Source: Synechocystis salina LEGE 00031 (GTDB lineage: Bacteria; Cyanobacteriota; Cyanobacteriia; Cyanobacteriales; Microcystaceae). Taken from it: 64,000 nucleotides of DNA. Location of the stretch: NCBI RefSeq assembly GCF_015207985.1, contig NZ_JADEVV010000003.1, positions 1 through 64,000 on the forward strand, written 5' to 3'. The notes below the pieces were generated by a model. The model searched no databases, was not told the origin of the DNA, and saw only the letters and a list, made by a program, of their open reading frames with translations. Both the position numbers and the translations under genes were made by a program. Of the stretch, positions 27,375 to 37,086 are shown in pieces. Each line of letters begins with the position of its first letter. Position 1 is the first letter of the stretch.

Positions 27375-29285
27375 ATGGCTCTCATCACTGTCCAATCCCT
27401 CCGTAAAGATTTCGGCATTAAGGAAATTCTGCGGGATGCTACTTTCAACATCGAACCAGGCGATCGGGTGGGGTTAATTGGGGTCAACGGCTCTGGTAAA
27501 TCCACTCTGCTAAAAATGATTGCGGGGTTGGAACCCTTTGATGGCGGGGAATATTGGTGCAACAGCAGTGCCAAAGTGGTTTATTTGCCCCAACAACCGG
27601 AAATGGACGGCGATCGCACCGTACTGGAACAGGTATTTGTGGACAGTGGGGAACAGTGGCAATTAGTTAAGCAATATGAACTACTTTCGGATAAGTTGGC
27701 CCACCAGGGCAGTGACGAGCAATTGCTCAATCAACTGTCAGCCCTATCAGCTCAAATGGAAACCTCTGGGGCCTGGGAGTTGGAAACCCAAGCAAAAATT
27801 GTTCTGACCCAATTGGGGGTAGACCACCTCGATGCCAAAATTGCCGATCTTTCCGGCGGTTACCGCAAACGGGTGGCGATCGCCGCAGCGTTACTGTCCC
27901 AACCCGATGTGTTGCTGATGGACGAACCCACCAACCATTTAGATGCTTTTTCGGTGGAATGGCTGCAAAGTTATTTACAACGTTTTCGGGGTGCCCTGTT
28001 ACTTATCACCCACGACCGCTATTTCTTGGATCGGGTAACTAACCGTATTTTAGAAATTGACCAGGGGGAACTGTATAGCTACAACGGTAACTATGGTTAT
28101 TATCTGACCAAAAAGGCAGAAGCAGAAGAATCGGAACAAAGTAGTCAAAGGAAACACCGGGGAGTGTTACGACGGGAATTGGAATGGTTAAAGCGGGGGC
28201 CCAAAGCCCGGAGCACCAAGCAAAAAGCCCGCATTGACCGCATCCATAGTATGCAGGAAACCAGCTTTAAAACCGGCACGGGCAAGGTAGATATTAGTAC
28301 GGCAGGGCGTCGCATTGGCAAAAAAGTGGTGGAACTGGAAAATATCAGCAAAGGCTTTGGCGATCGCCAATTAATTAAGGATTTTTCCTATATCTTTACC
28401 CCGGTTGATCGGGTGGGCATTGTGGGCAAAAATGGCGTGGGTAAATCCACCTTGATGAACATGATCACCGGCCGATTAGAACCAGATCAGGGCACAGTGG
28501 ACATTGGCAGTACCATCCATTTTGGTTATTTTGATCAACATTCCGATGATTTGAGTTTGAATCCTAATCAACGGGTGATTGATTACCTCAAAAGTGTGGC
28601 GGAATTGGTCAAAACCACCGACGGCGAAGTAATTACCGCTGGTCAAATGTTAGAACGGTTTCTGTTTCCCCCCAACCAGCAATTTGCGCCCATTGCCAAG
28701 CTATCCGGGGGAGAAAAGCGCCGTTTATTTTTGCTCCGGGTGTTGATGCGGGCCCCCAATGTTTTAATTTTGGACGAACCCACCAATGACCTGGATGTGC
28801 AAACCCTGGCAGTGCTGGAAGATTATTTAGAGGACTTTAACGGTTGCGTCATTGTGGTTTCCCACGACCGCTATTTCCTCGACCGCACAGTGGAAACAAT
28901 TTTTGCCTTTGAAGAGGAGGGACAACTACGGCAATATCCCGGCAATTATAGTTTGTATTTAGAATATAAAAAAGCAGAACAGGTGAGGGCCAACCAAGAA
29001 GAAACTGAGTCTAAAAAAGTGCAATCCGCTGCCTCTAGTTCCACCACTGTTAAGCAAGATAATGGCTCGAAAAAGCTTTCCTATAAAGAAAAACGGGAAT
29101 ACGAACAACTAGAACAACAAATTCCCCAGTTAGAGGCGGAAAAGACCCAACTAGAAGCCCAACTTTACCAGAGTCCCAATGGTGACTTTAGTGAGTTACA
29201 AAACTTGACGGAACGCTTAGCTGATCTAAGTGAAAGTATTGATCAAAAAACGGAGCGCTGGTTAAGTTTAGCGGAGAGAATTTAA
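27375..29285 (+). CDS. ABC-F family ATPase, Uup-like
   Basis: A 636-residue soluble protein with two ABC ATPase domains in tandem and no membrane segments, so it is not a transporter. The first Walker A is GVNGSGKST near residue 37 and the second is GKNGVGKST near residue 355. Both signature motifs (LSGGYRKR and LSGGEKRR) and both HDRYFLDR switch regions are present. A positively charged linker (KRGPKARSTKQKARIDR) separates the domains. The C-terminal ~80 residues are coiled coil (YKEKREYEQLEQQIPQLEAE), as in Uup. ABC-F proteins act on ribosomes or DNA; a Uup-like role is likely but unproven. Confidence 0.9.
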   Translation: MALITVQSLRKDFGIKEILRDATFNIEPGDRVGLIGVNGSGKSTLLKMIAGLEPFDGGEYWCNSSAKVVYLPQQPEMDGDRTVLEQVFVDSGEQWQLVKQYELLSDKLAHQGSDEQLLNQLSALSAQMETSGAWELETQAKIVLTQLGVDHLDAKIADLSGGYRKRVAIAAALLSQPDVLLMDEPTNHLDAFSVEWLQSYLQRFRGALLLITHDRYFLDRVTNRILEIDQGELYSYNGNYGYYLTKKAEAEESEQSSQRKHRGVLRRELEWLKRGPKARSTKQKARIDRIHSMQETSFKTGTGKVDISTAGRRIGKKVVELENISKGFGDRQLIKDFSYIFTPVDRVGIVGKNGVGKSTLMNMITGRLEPDQGTVDIGSTIHFGYFDQHSDDLSLNPNQRVIDYLKSVAELVKTTDGEVITAGQMLERFLFPPNQQFAPIAKLSGGEKRRLFLLRVLMRAPNVLILDEPTNDLDVQTLAVLEDYLEDFNGCVIVVSHDRYFLDRTVETIFAFEEEGQLRQYPGNYSLYLEYKKAEQVRANQEETESKKVQSAASSSTTVKQDNGSKKLSYKEKREYEQLEQQIPQLEAEKTQLEAQLYQSPNGDFSELQNLTERLADLSESIDQKTERWLSLAERI

Positions 29286-29298
29286 CTGGCTATTTTAC

Positions 29299-30975
29299 TT
29301 AATTCTTTAGTATTAATTCAGATTTAATCAAGCCATACTTCAGTAGCCAACTGATGGCTTTTTCTAGGGTAGCCATTGGCACAGACACAAATGACTGTAA
29401 TTCTTCCAGAGACAAAGGCTGGGATTTATTGAGATTTTGCACAATTTGGTCAACCAATGCCATAGGTGGCAACATATAGCTAGCGAATTTAACACTTTCT
29501 AATTGGCTAATTGTTTCTATTTCTGCCAACGTGACATTTTCCCTGAGGGCAAACTGTAGATTACCCATCGCATTGGTTGGGTAGTTGGCGAATAACTTAT
29601 AAGGGTCGATCATTGCTCCCCCTCGGGGTAACTGGCGATCGCCGCTGACCTGCCGACGCTTTTCGGTCAGATGGTGCCACAATTCCTGGTAACGACCATA
29701 AATACGAGACCAATCAAAAACCGTCTGGGCTTGTTCCTTCGCTGCTGCCCCCATGCGTTGCCGTAGTTCCGGTTGATGTAAAAGCTGATGGAAAGCTAGA
29801 GTCGCCGCCTCAATATCGACCGCAACAGTCTGACTGACATGACCAATGTAAAAATCGTAGGAATCAATATCTAACAAATGACGTAGTGCAAAATCATCAC
29901 CCCCATCAGAGGGCATGGTTGTGGGAATTCTAAAGCCATCGATCCCATCCCGCACCGTATCTTTGTAACCATCCCAGTCACTAACTACAGAGGGCAGACC
30001 TGCGGCCATCGCCTCAATGGGCGTTAAACCGAAGCTTTCTTGAATATTGTCCGATAGCGATGTAAAAATATCTGCCGCCGCCCAGGCATCTCGACGCTGT
30101 GACGGTTGGCGACCATCCAGCACAACTGAGCCTATATTAGGCGCAGCCAACTGACGGGCTTGATCATAACTACGAGCCACCGGCTCATTGGGGAACCAAC
30201 CACATTCGATCAAGGTAACGGATTTTTTTGCTGCCGCCCGTTCTAAGGCCAGATACAAAGGCAAGGGATGGGCTTTGGCATGGAAGACTAATCGACCCAC
30301 AAATAATACCACCACATCCTCTGGCGCAATTCCCAGACGGTTACGGGCAGCCTGTTTTTCCGCCGTTGTAAACTGAAAATCTTGACAATGCACCCCCAGG
30401 GGAATGACTGGAAATTGAGGCATTTCACAAAAACGTGCCCCCAAACGAAATCGTAGATACTCAGCTTGTTCTGCGATGATGGTTTCTAAACTAGTCTTTA
30501 CAGCTTTAGACGTACAAATAATCGCATCCCAGCCATGAACCGGAGCAATTAACAAATCGCGGATTGACTGCATTGCCCCAGCAGATGAAATTGTATGGGT
30601 GATGCCACACAAACTATAGGATTGCTCTTGGCCACTACCCAAACGTCGCTGGGCTTCATTGAGCAGACCTGGCCCCGGCAAGTAAAGTATTGATGCATGC
30701 TCCAACTTTTCCGGCTGATGACGAGGTAGCCACTGCACAAGGCGATCGCCCTTGGTCGGATCATGTCTTAAAACATCAGCCTTAAACGCGCCAAAACTTC
30801 CTGCATCTCGACAATAGCCAAATATAGGATTGCTCGGGGGAGTTCCCCGGATTACGGCCCGCAAAAACGCTTCACCTGCGGAGTGCCGTCCCATAAGCCT
30901 GGAACCGCTAGTACGATAACCCTCTGATTCATAGAAGATAGCCGGAGACAGGGGAATATTGCTTGTTGGCATCAA
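29299..30975 (-). CDS. GT4 family glycosyltransferase with helical C-terminal extension
   Basis: A 558-residue GT-B fold glycosyltransferase. The C-terminal Rossmann domain carries VLFVGRLVFHAKAHPLPLY and the ESFGLTPIEAMAAGLPSVVSDWDGYKD motif (E-x7-E, near residues 305-330), typical of GT4. The N-terminal region (residues ~10-120) is unusual, with SGSRLMGRHSAGEAFLRA. After residue ~450 there is a helical tail of about 100 residues that standard GT4 enzymes lack. It is convergent with the ABC-F gene and sits just outside the accessory cluster. Two HIP1 octamers in the gene suggest it is native rather than part of the acquired block. The acceptor is unknown. Confidence 0.82.
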   Translation of the reverse strand: MMPTSNIPLSPAIFYESEGYRTSGSRLMGRHSAGEAFLRAVIRGTPPSNPIFGYCRDAGSFGAFKADVLRHDPTKGDRLVQWLPRHQPEKLEHASILYLPGPGLLNEAQRRLGSGQEQSYSLCGITHTISSAGAMQSIRDLLIAPVHGWDAIICTSKAVKTSLETIIAEQAEYLRFRLGARFCEMPQFPVIPLGVHCQDFQFTTAEKQAARNRLGIAPEDVVVLFVGRLVFHAKAHPLPLYLALERAAAKKSVTLIECGWFPNEPVARSYDQARQLAAPNIGSVVLDGRQPSQRRDAWAAADIFTSLSDNIQESFGLTPIEAMAAGLPSVVSDWDGYKDTVRDGIDGFRIPTTMPSDGGDDFALRHLLDIDSYDFYIGHVSQTVAVDIEAATLAFHQLLHQPELRQRMGAAAKEQAQTVFDWSRIYGRYQELWHHLTEKRRQVSGDRQLPRGGAMIDPYKLFANYPTNAMGNLQFALRENVTLAEIETISQLESVKFASYMLPPMALVDQIVQNLNKSQPLSLEELQSFVSVPMATLEKAISWLLKYGLIKSELILKN

Positions 30976-31104
30976 TCTAAAAACTCAATTTGCAACCATC
31001 TTAGTCTGAGTTGTTCCCAATCGTTTTTCGATTTAACCCCCAATGGCATCTAGCTAGAGCTAATGGGTAATTCTTTCATTGGCAAAGGAGATCGAGATGA
31101 TTAA

Positions 31105-31627
31105 TTGGAGTTGTTATTAACCAGCATACTAGTCAAGCTATGGGGGATTTTGCCCCCTATCTGGTACAAAACGGGTATGCCTCCTGTTTCTATCCGTTGG
31201 GGATTGCTCCGTGACTCCCAAAAAAAGCATGATCCACAGGCTCTACTCTGCACTGACCAAGATGCGACTTCCTTGGACATTCTCCAAGCGTTCCGCCAAC
31301 GCTGGCAAGTGAAAGTCACTTTTGAGCATGCCCGCGGACATCTATCTTGGCATTGAAACCCAGAGGCAGTGGTCCGAGAGTGCCATTCTTCCCAATACCC
31401 CAGCATTGCTTGCCCTCTTTTCCATCGTGACGGCCTTCGCTCATCAGTCACAGTCGGAGTTTCTTCTGGTATGTCATAAAACTGCTTTTTACTTTAAGAT
31501 TCAACTCACTTTTGTAGATGCTTTAGCCTTAGTCTCGCAACAATTATGGCAGTTCCAGATTTTTCCGACATTTGTCGTCAAGACCCATACCCCATACGAT
31601 AAAAATTACTACCTAGTTCTTCCATAA
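31105..31627 (+). pseudogene. Frameshifted remnant of a DDE transposase (C-terminal third)
   Basis: Two overlapping plus-strand frames together encode the end of an IS4/IS701-like transposase. Frame 1 gives the segment WYKTGMPPVSIRWGLLRD, PQALLCTD and FRQRWQVKVTFEHARGHL, and is then shifted. Frame 2 continues with LGIETQRQWSE, TPALLALFSIVTA and TFVDALALVSQQLWQ. The shift lies near 31340-31346, where one base too many breaks the HLGIETQRQW sequence. The N-terminal two thirds and the ends of the element are gone, so it is a decayed insertion. It marks the left edge of the accessory cluster. Confidence 0.8.
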
Positions 31628-32222
31628 TCAGTATCATTTCCGTTGTTATGTCTCCTTAAAGCAAATTACGAATCAGCTTGATATATACAAGGCAGTCGTA
31701 AAGCTTGTTCTGTCAGGATTTTACTGTGCCACTCGGATACACCAACCGCTGTAATGGATAAAATCAATCTTAAATTAAGGACTAATTAACCATCTTTTAT
31801 CAGACCGTGTAGGTCGATTAGAGAACAACTACGGAAAGCTTCTAGCTTCTAAAGACAAAGGTTTTAGGAAGTGTACCTAGATAAGAAGTCAATCTCATAT
31901 TTCTTGAGTCATGAAAAGCCTGAAGTGCTTTCACAACAAGGCTTTTAAAGTACCAATAGCGAGTCCAGCTTCCGAGAGTCACGAAACAAGACTAGACTAA
32001 AAATACTGAGATGAGCTGATGCTAATCATTGCCGTCAACGCGAAAGATAAATAAGATTAATGACAATTTATGGCACTATGAGTTGCAACTCCCGCTGAAT
32101 TGACTATAATCACATAGTCACACTCCGTAAATGCGAATTTTTTAGTAAAATTTTCTCTGATTCTTTAAGTTTCTTCTCCGTAATCGTTAATCGCTATCCA
32201 ATCTAATCCTGGTGAGGAGTTT
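31628..32222. other. Gene-free leader upstream of the accessory cluster
   Basis: About 595 bases, AT-rich and without a coding frame of note. It lies between the transposase remnant and the propeller gene. A candidate promoter sits near its right end (32083-32110). I found no tRNA, no obvious riboswitch and no direct repeats marking the IS ends. Confidence 0.6.
32083..32110 (+). promoter_or_regulatory. Candidate sigma70-type promoter for the propeller gene
   Basis: TTGCAA (32083-32088) and a perfect TATAAT (32105-32110) are separated by 16 bases. This would put the start of transcription about 105 bases upstream of the ATG at 32223, whose ribosome-binding site is TGAGGAG. The -35 box is a partial match, so the assignment is provisional. 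Confidence 0.5.
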
Positions 32223-34703
32223 ATGGCCAATCCCTTCGACGTCGCTTTAACTAATCTTAACAGTCTTTACAGCGGTATCCCTGATGTTCCCGTTCTTCAG
32301 ACGTACAACTCTCTTAATCCCTACGACATTTCTTTAACTAATCTTAACAATCTTAGCAACTTCGTCATTGAGCCGGCCGTGCTCCCCACAGCAGCAGGTA
32401 CATATGGACCCCAAATTAGTGAAATTGCTTTTCTCCTAGGAGGTGGAATTCTGTCGGGTGTGCTGGCTGCCGAGCTATCTGCTCAGCTGGGAATCGAAAT
32501 CAACAACGAAGCTCTTATAACCAAATTCTTTTCCTTCTGGACACCGGGGTCCGACTACGCCTTTGGCCAGGACTCCATTGAATTCATCTCGGGTCGCGAG
32601 GGCTTTGACACCATCATTGGTTACGACCCCGGACTCAATAGTGCGCTCACTCCGGTACAAATTGACTTTACCTTTGCCGGCCCCCCGCTAACTAATCCCT
32701 TTGCTTCCATAAATGAGCCAGCACGTTACGTCTTGGGAGATTGGCGAAAGCCCTACTACGTGGACAACAATATCTACAGTGAGGGGTTGACCGATTTCAT
32801 GTATGTTTCGATCGTCTCCTTCAACCCAGTTGACTTTTCGCCACAGAATAATCGTCTCCAGCTCCATGGCAGTCTGAATGATTATTATTTTGTTGCCACG
32901 GACGTTGTAATTGATTTAAGTAGTATAGCTCCGGGGCTAGACCCTATTATTGTCCCCGGTACTGAGATTTACTACAAAACCGGCCAGGTTTTTGCCGATT
33001 TGATTGCAGTGGTACCTTTCCAGGATCTCAGCGACCCCAACCTTATTTCCGCCTGGATTGATTTTGAGGGTTATACTCCCCCAGAGCTAGCCGACCTTAA
33101 TCCCCTAGCATCAGCCTCCTACCAAGAGACTGCTGCATTGTTCCTGAGCTCTCCCCTCCTGCAATTAGGCTACGAAGGCATCGACATGGGCACGGCAACG
33201 GCCCTCGCCCCGGATGGGGATATCTATGTTGCCGGCTCCACCAGCAGTCTTTTGGGACCTTTTCCCCGTGGAGGTTCAGACAACTTCATTGCCCGCTACA
33301 ACGACGATGGTAGCTTGGAGTGGATTGTCCAATTTGGTAGCACTGAGTTTGACATCATCACCGACATTGTCAGCGACAGCGCCGGTAATGTTTATGCCAC
33401 AGGTTGGACTCGGGGCAATGTGGAAACGGGTCTCGGCCTGGCCCCAGGTGTTCAAGACAATTGGGTAGCCAAATTTGATGCCAACGGTATCCAACTCTGG
33501 GTAGAGCAATTTACCATTGATGGCTACCTCGACCGTTCCATGGGTATTGCCCTCGATGAAACCAATGGGAGAATCCACCTGACGGGACATTCCAACACGG
33601 ATGGCTTGGTTGATGATAGTGGTGCTACCGACATCGTCCCCAATGGTAATGTCGTCACCTGGATTGCTGGTTTTGATGCCACCACTGGGGCAGAAGAGTA
33701 TCGCAACGTCTTTGAAGTAGCCCAAACCTCTAATTCGCGGGGACGTTTTGATGAAGGTTTTGGCATAGATGTTGATGCCGCTGGTAATGTCTTCTCCACC
33801 GGTTGGGCCGGAGAAAACGCCTACGACGTCTATCTGGTTAAATCCGATACGGATGGCGCTGTGCTCTGGACTAGGAGCTTTGGAACTAATTCCAATTCCA
33901 CCCAGAGTTACGCCTGGGATGTCGCTAGTGACGGCACCAATGCCTATATCCTTGGCTGGACCCAGGGCACCCTAAATACCTTCCGCGATCAGACAGATGG
34001 CACCACTGCCCCCCTCGTCGCTGACAATGCTTATCAAGGTGGTACCTTCGATGCCTTTGTTGCCGCCTATGATGGGGCTGGCAATGAACTCTGGACTTGG
34101 CATGTTGGCGGAGCCGGTGATGACGGTACCTTCTTTGGCAAAATTGTCGCTGATGGTGACTTCGTCTATGCCACAGGTTATACGAACGGCTTTATCGGCA
34201 CCCTAGGGGGCAGTAACGCTGGCGACTACGATGCCTGGATCGGTAAGTTTGATAAATTAACTGGTCAGACTGAGTGGATCCAGCAGATTGGTAGCACCAA
34301 GCTAGACTACGCCACTGGTATTTCCGTTAATGGCGATGACATTTTCGTAACGGGCTTTACGGAAGGCTCCTTGGGCGGCTTGAACGGTGGCGCTTCTGAT
34401 GCCTGGGTTGCTAAGTTAAATCAAGCTGGCGAGTTAGAAGCTTTTAATGTTTCTGCCCCCATTGCTCCTCCAGCTCCTTTTGCTTCTCCAGTTCCTCTGG
34501 CGCCCCCAGCCCCTATTGCTCCTGACCTCAGCAGCTTGCAGTCATTAGGTAGTACCCCTCAGCCTACCTATCCTGCCCTTGGGGACAGCTATGGCACCAA
34601 TCCCTTCGGCACTCAGCCTACTCAGGCTACCTATGACCTCAGTAGCATGTACCAAAATGCTTACTTTGGCGGCTCCGGAGGTTATTCTGGGTACGGTTAC
34701 TAG
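32223..34703 (+). CDS. brtB: CylK/BrtB-like alkyl-halide-dependent alkylating enzyme (seven-bladed beta-propeller)
   Basis: An 826-residue protein. After a helical and Ca-binding-like N-terminal domain (residues ~60-300, with FGQDSIEFISGREGFD resembling RTX repeats) come seven SBBP-type blades between ~325 and ~745, each ending in a motif such as GNVYATGWTRG or DDIFVTGFTEG. This order, an N-terminal calcium-binding-like part plus a propeller, is that of CylK and BrtB. Those enzymes use secondary alkyl chlorides to alkylate resorcinol rings (CylK) or fatty-acid carboxylates (BrtB). R175 in GDWRKPYY is a candidate for the catalytic Arg of this family. Residues 750-826 are a Pro/Ala linker and a Gly/Tyr-rich tail (ends GYSGYGY). 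No signal peptide is seen. The DarA, DarB and dimetal enzyme genes downstream support the call strongly. A generic secreted SBBP protein is the alternative. Confidence 0.7.
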   Translation: MANPFDVALTNLNSLYSGIPDVPVLQTYNSLNPYDISLTNLNNLSNFVIEPAVLPTAAGTYGPQISEIAFLLGGGILSGVLAAELSAQLGIEINNEALITKFFSFWTPGSDYAFGQDSIEFISGREGFDTIIGYDPGLNSALTPVQIDFTFAGPPLTNPFASINEPARYVLGDWRKPYYVDNNIYSEGLTDFMYVSIVSFNPVDFSPQNNRLQLHGSLNDYYFVATDVVIDLSSIAPGLDPIIVPGTEIYYKTGQVFADLIAVVPFQDLSDPNLISAWIDFEGYTPPELADLNPLASASYQETAALFLSSPLLQLGYEGIDMGTATALAPDGDIYVAGSTSSLLGPFPRGGSDNFIARYNDDGSLEWIVQFGSTEFDIITDIVSDSAGNVYATGWTRGNVETGLGLAPGVQDNWVAKFDANGIQLWVEQFTIDGYLDRSMGIALDETNGRIHLTGHSNTDGLVDDSGATDIVPNGNVVTWIAGFDATTGAEEYRNVFEVAQTSNSRGRFDEGFGIDVDAAGNVFSTGWAGENAYDVYLVKSDTDGAVLWTRSFGTNSNSTQSYAWDVASDGTNAYILGWTQGTLNTFRDQTDGTTAPLVADNAYQGGTFDAFVAAYDGAGNELWTWHVGGAGDDGTFFGKIVADGDFVYATGYTNGFIGTLGGSNAGDYDAWIGKFDKLTGQTEWIQQIGSTKLDYATGISVNGDDIFVTGFTEGSLGGLNGGASDAWVAKLNQAGELEAFNVSAPIAPPAPFASPVPLAPPAPIAPDLSSLQSLGSTPQPTYPALGDSYGTNPFGTQPTQATYDLSSMYQNAYFGGSGGYSGYGY

Positions 34704-34737
34704 GAACTGCCCATGATCGTAATGGACTAAATAATCT

Positions 34738-34770
34738 GGAGGGATAGTAATTTCATCCCTCCTTTAGTTT
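34738..34770 (+). terminator. Rho-independent terminator after the propeller gene
   Basis: GGAGGGAT (34738-34745) pairs perfectly with ATCCCTCC (34755-34762) over a 9-base loop, followed by the T-rich TTTAGTTTT. It starts 35 bases after the stop codon and lies between this gene and the DarA-like gene. Some or most transcription of the first gene should end here. Confidence 0.75.
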
Positions 34771-34812
34771 TGGTTCCTAATATTTATCCATGAAGCTAAA
34801 TTTGTTTTGGTA

Positions 34813-35742
34813 ATGACTGACCCAGCCACAACCAGTATTCTTGTGCTTTATTATTCCCAGTCTGGGGATACTGAGCGATTAGTCCAAAATTTTGTAAAGC
34901 CGGTAGCATCAGCGGGAGCCAACGTAACCTGGGCCAATATCCAACCCGCTCAGCCTTATCCTTATCCCTGGAATCTCTCTCGCTTCTTTGATGTTTTTCC
35001 CGATTGCATTAACGGGGACACGCCGGAGATTCTGCCGCCATCATTTAAACCAGATCAGCATTTTGACTTAATTATTTTGGCCTATCAGGTCTGGTTCTTG
35101 GCCCCGTCCTTGCCTATTCAAGCTTTCATGAAGTCCTCCTATGCGCAAGTTTTGCGGGATACCCCCGTTATCACTCTCATTGCTTGCCGCAATATGTGGC
35201 ATTCTGCCTCAGAACAACTGCAGCAAAAGCTGATTGACCTCGGCAGCCATTTAATTGGAAAAATAGTAGTCACCCATCAGGGCTCTCCCTTGGCTACCTT
35301 TATAACTACTCCTCGCTTAGTGCTCACGGGTAAAAAAGACAAGGCTTTGGGTATGCTTCCCCCTGGAGGATTTGCGGAGGAAGATATTGAATCCGTGTCA
35401 CAGTTTGGTCAGCAATTAGTGGATTATTTGCCCCAGCTGTCTCTGCCGCAACGGCCACCGCTCTTTACAGGTCTGCACCCCGTCGAAGTCAATAAACGCT
35501 ATATTTTGCCTGAATGGGTTGGCATTACTCTCTACCGGCCTTGGGCCAGACTGATCCGCCTAGGTGGCCCGTCTGGATCTCCCGTAAGAGCTTTATTGGT
35601 TTGGTTATTTGCATTACAACTCGTTATTGCCTTGCCGATAGTATTGTTGCTATGTACAATCATCAGGATATTATTTCATCCTATTTTGAACCCGCTTCTA
35701 GAAAGCTATGCCCTAAAGCTACAAAAACAGTCCTTTGATTAA
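34813..35742 (+). CDS. darA: DarA-like dialkylresorcinol-forming enzyme (flavodoxin-like), membrane-anchored
   Basis: A 309-residue protein. The N-terminal ~190 residues have a flavodoxin/NAD(P)H-quinone-reductase fold: LVLYYSQSGDTERLVQNFV is the FMN-phosphate loop, and AYQVWFLAPSLPI, ITLIACRNMWH are conserved blocks that I associate with DarA, the aromatase that turns cyclohexanedione products of DarB into dialkylresorcinols. PYPYPW..FFDVFPDC is a further DarA-like segment. The C-terminal ~60 residues contain one or two hydrophobic helices (LLVWLFALQLVIALPIVLLL), so the enzyme is membrane-bound, which fits a lipid product. ATG 34813 is chosen over a TTG six bases earlier. Its partner DarB lies downstream. 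Confidence 0.8.
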   Translation: MTDPATTSILVLYYSQSGDTERLVQNFVKPVASAGANVTWANIQPAQPYPYPWNLSRFFDVFPDCINGDTPEILPPSFKPDQHFDLIILAYQVWFLAPSLPIQAFMKSSYAQVLRDTPVITLIACRNMWHSASEQLQQKLIDLGSHLIGKIVVTHQGSPLATFITTPRLVLTGKKDKALGMLPPGGFAEEDIESVSQFGQQLVDYLPQLSLPQRPPLFTGLHPVEVNKRYILPEWVGITLYRPWARLIRLGGPSGSPVRALLVWLFALQLVIALPIVLLLCTIIRILFHPILNPLLESYALKLQKQSFD

Positions 35743-35839
35743 TTTTGTAGGCTGGGTAGGTAGATACGCGGCTAAAATTCAGAGCCGTATCATGCTCTGG
35801 GACATAAATTAATAAACCATTTCAGAGGAGTGATGCCTA

Positions 35840-36991
35840 ATGAGTACTAATGTGTATGTTAATGGAATGGGAGCTTTTCTTCCCAACGAACCGGTCGATA
35901 ACACTCAAATCGAAAATGTCTTAGGGCTAATTAATGACAAACCATCTAAAGCAAAGAAATTAGTCTTAAGAAACAATGGGATTAAAACCCGCCACTACGC
36001 CATTAACCCCGAAGATAGAAGTATTACTCACACCAATGTAGAACTCACGGTTGAAGCGATTAAAGCCCTTGTCAAAAATTCAGGTTTTGATCTCAATCAG
36101 CTCGATTGCTTAGCTTGTGGAACCTCTGGCCCAGACCAGATGATTCCGAACCATTCCCTGATGGTTCATGGTTCCTTAGGAAACCCGCCCTGCGAAGTCA
36201 TTGCCACAAGTGGCGTTTGTTGCTCAGGGGTAGCGGCCTTCAAATATGCCTACATGAATGTTGCCATGGGTTTAGCTCGTAATGCCGTGGTGTGCGGTTC
36301 AGAGCAAGTATCTAGCATCCTCCGTGCCCAACATTTTCAACCAGAAATAGATGCCAAGTTAGCACAGTTAGATGATAAGCCCATAGTAGGATTTGAAAGG
36401 GATTTTTTGCGCTGGATGCTTTCTGACGCGGCAGGGGCTGCTCTTATTGAAAATAAACCAAATGAAAGCAGTATTTCTCTACGGGTTGATTGGGTTGATT
36501 ATATTTCTTTTGCTAATGAACTAGAAACCTGTATGTATGGAGGTTGTATCAAGCTCGAAAATGGTGATATTCAAGGCTGGAAAAACCTTGATAACCTTGG
36601 AGAGGCCTTTGATGAAGGCTATTTTGATCTGAACCAAGATGTTAAACTGCTTGCAGAAAATATTGTTCGTATGGGCCAGCGTGGTCTAGAAGATGTCAAG
36701 AAAAAGTATAACTTAGACCCCGACAAAGTTGATTGGTTTCTTCCTCACATGTCCTCTGGTTATTTCAAAAAAGATTTAGGTTTACAAATGGAAGAAATTG
36801 GCATGTTTATACCGCAAGAGCGTTGGTTTACCAATCTGGAATATAAAGGCAATACCGGAGCCGCTTCGATTTGGATTATGTTAGAGGAATTGTTTAATTC
36901 TGGACGTCTGGAGAAAGGCCAAAAAATTCTCTGCATTATTCCAGAAAGTGCCCGCTTTTCCTATGCTTATATGCACTTTACTGTCGTTTAG
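35840..36991 (+). CDS. darB: DarB-like ketoacyl-ACP synthase III
   Basis: A 383-residue thiolase-fold condensing enzyme. The catalytic triad of the FabH type can be read as Cys128 (GVCCSGVAA), His303 (WFLPHMSSGYF) and Asn338 (KGNTGAAS). The sequence is far from housekeeping FabH: it has longer loops and a different N-terminus. DarB condenses two beta-ketoacyl or acyl-CoA-type chains into a 2,5-dialkylcyclohexane-1,3-dione, which DarA then aromatises. A strong GAGGAG lies 8-13 bases before the ATG. The pairing with DarA next door is the main support; an alternative is a KAS III for another alkyl product. Confidence 0.8.
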   Translation: MSTNVYVNGMGAFLPNEPVDNTQIENVLGLINDKPSKAKKLVLRNNGIKTRHYAINPEDRSITHTNVELTVEAIKALVKNSGFDLNQLDCLACGTSGPDQMIPNHSLMVHGSLGNPPCEVIATSGVCCSGVAAFKYAYMNVAMGLARNAVVCGSEQVSSILRAQHFQPEIDAKLAQLDDKPIVGFERDFLRWMLSDAAGAALIENKPNESSISLRVDWVDYISFANELETCMYGGCIKLENGDIQGWKNLDNLGEAFDEGYFDLNQDVKLLAENIVRMGQRGLEDVKKKYNLDPDKVDWFLPHMSSGYFKKDLGLQMEEIGMFIPQERWFTNLEYKGNTGAASIWIMLEELFNSGRLEKGQKILCIIPESARFSYAYMHFTVV

Positions 36992-37086
36992 GTAATTGAG
37001 CAGAGCCAGGGGGTCTGATCACTAGATAAATACTATATTCATAGTCATCAAAACTGAATTATTTACGGTTACTTTGAGAGAACTCC

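Noticed and set aside
31628-32222. A possible ncRNA or tRNA in the gene-free leader
   Set aside because: No T-arm, anticodon stem or strong hairpin structure could be found; only promoter-like motifs.
35840-36991. Housekeeping FabH
   Set aside because: It has the FabH catalytic triad, but sequence length and neighbours fit DarB; FabH would not sit next to DarA.
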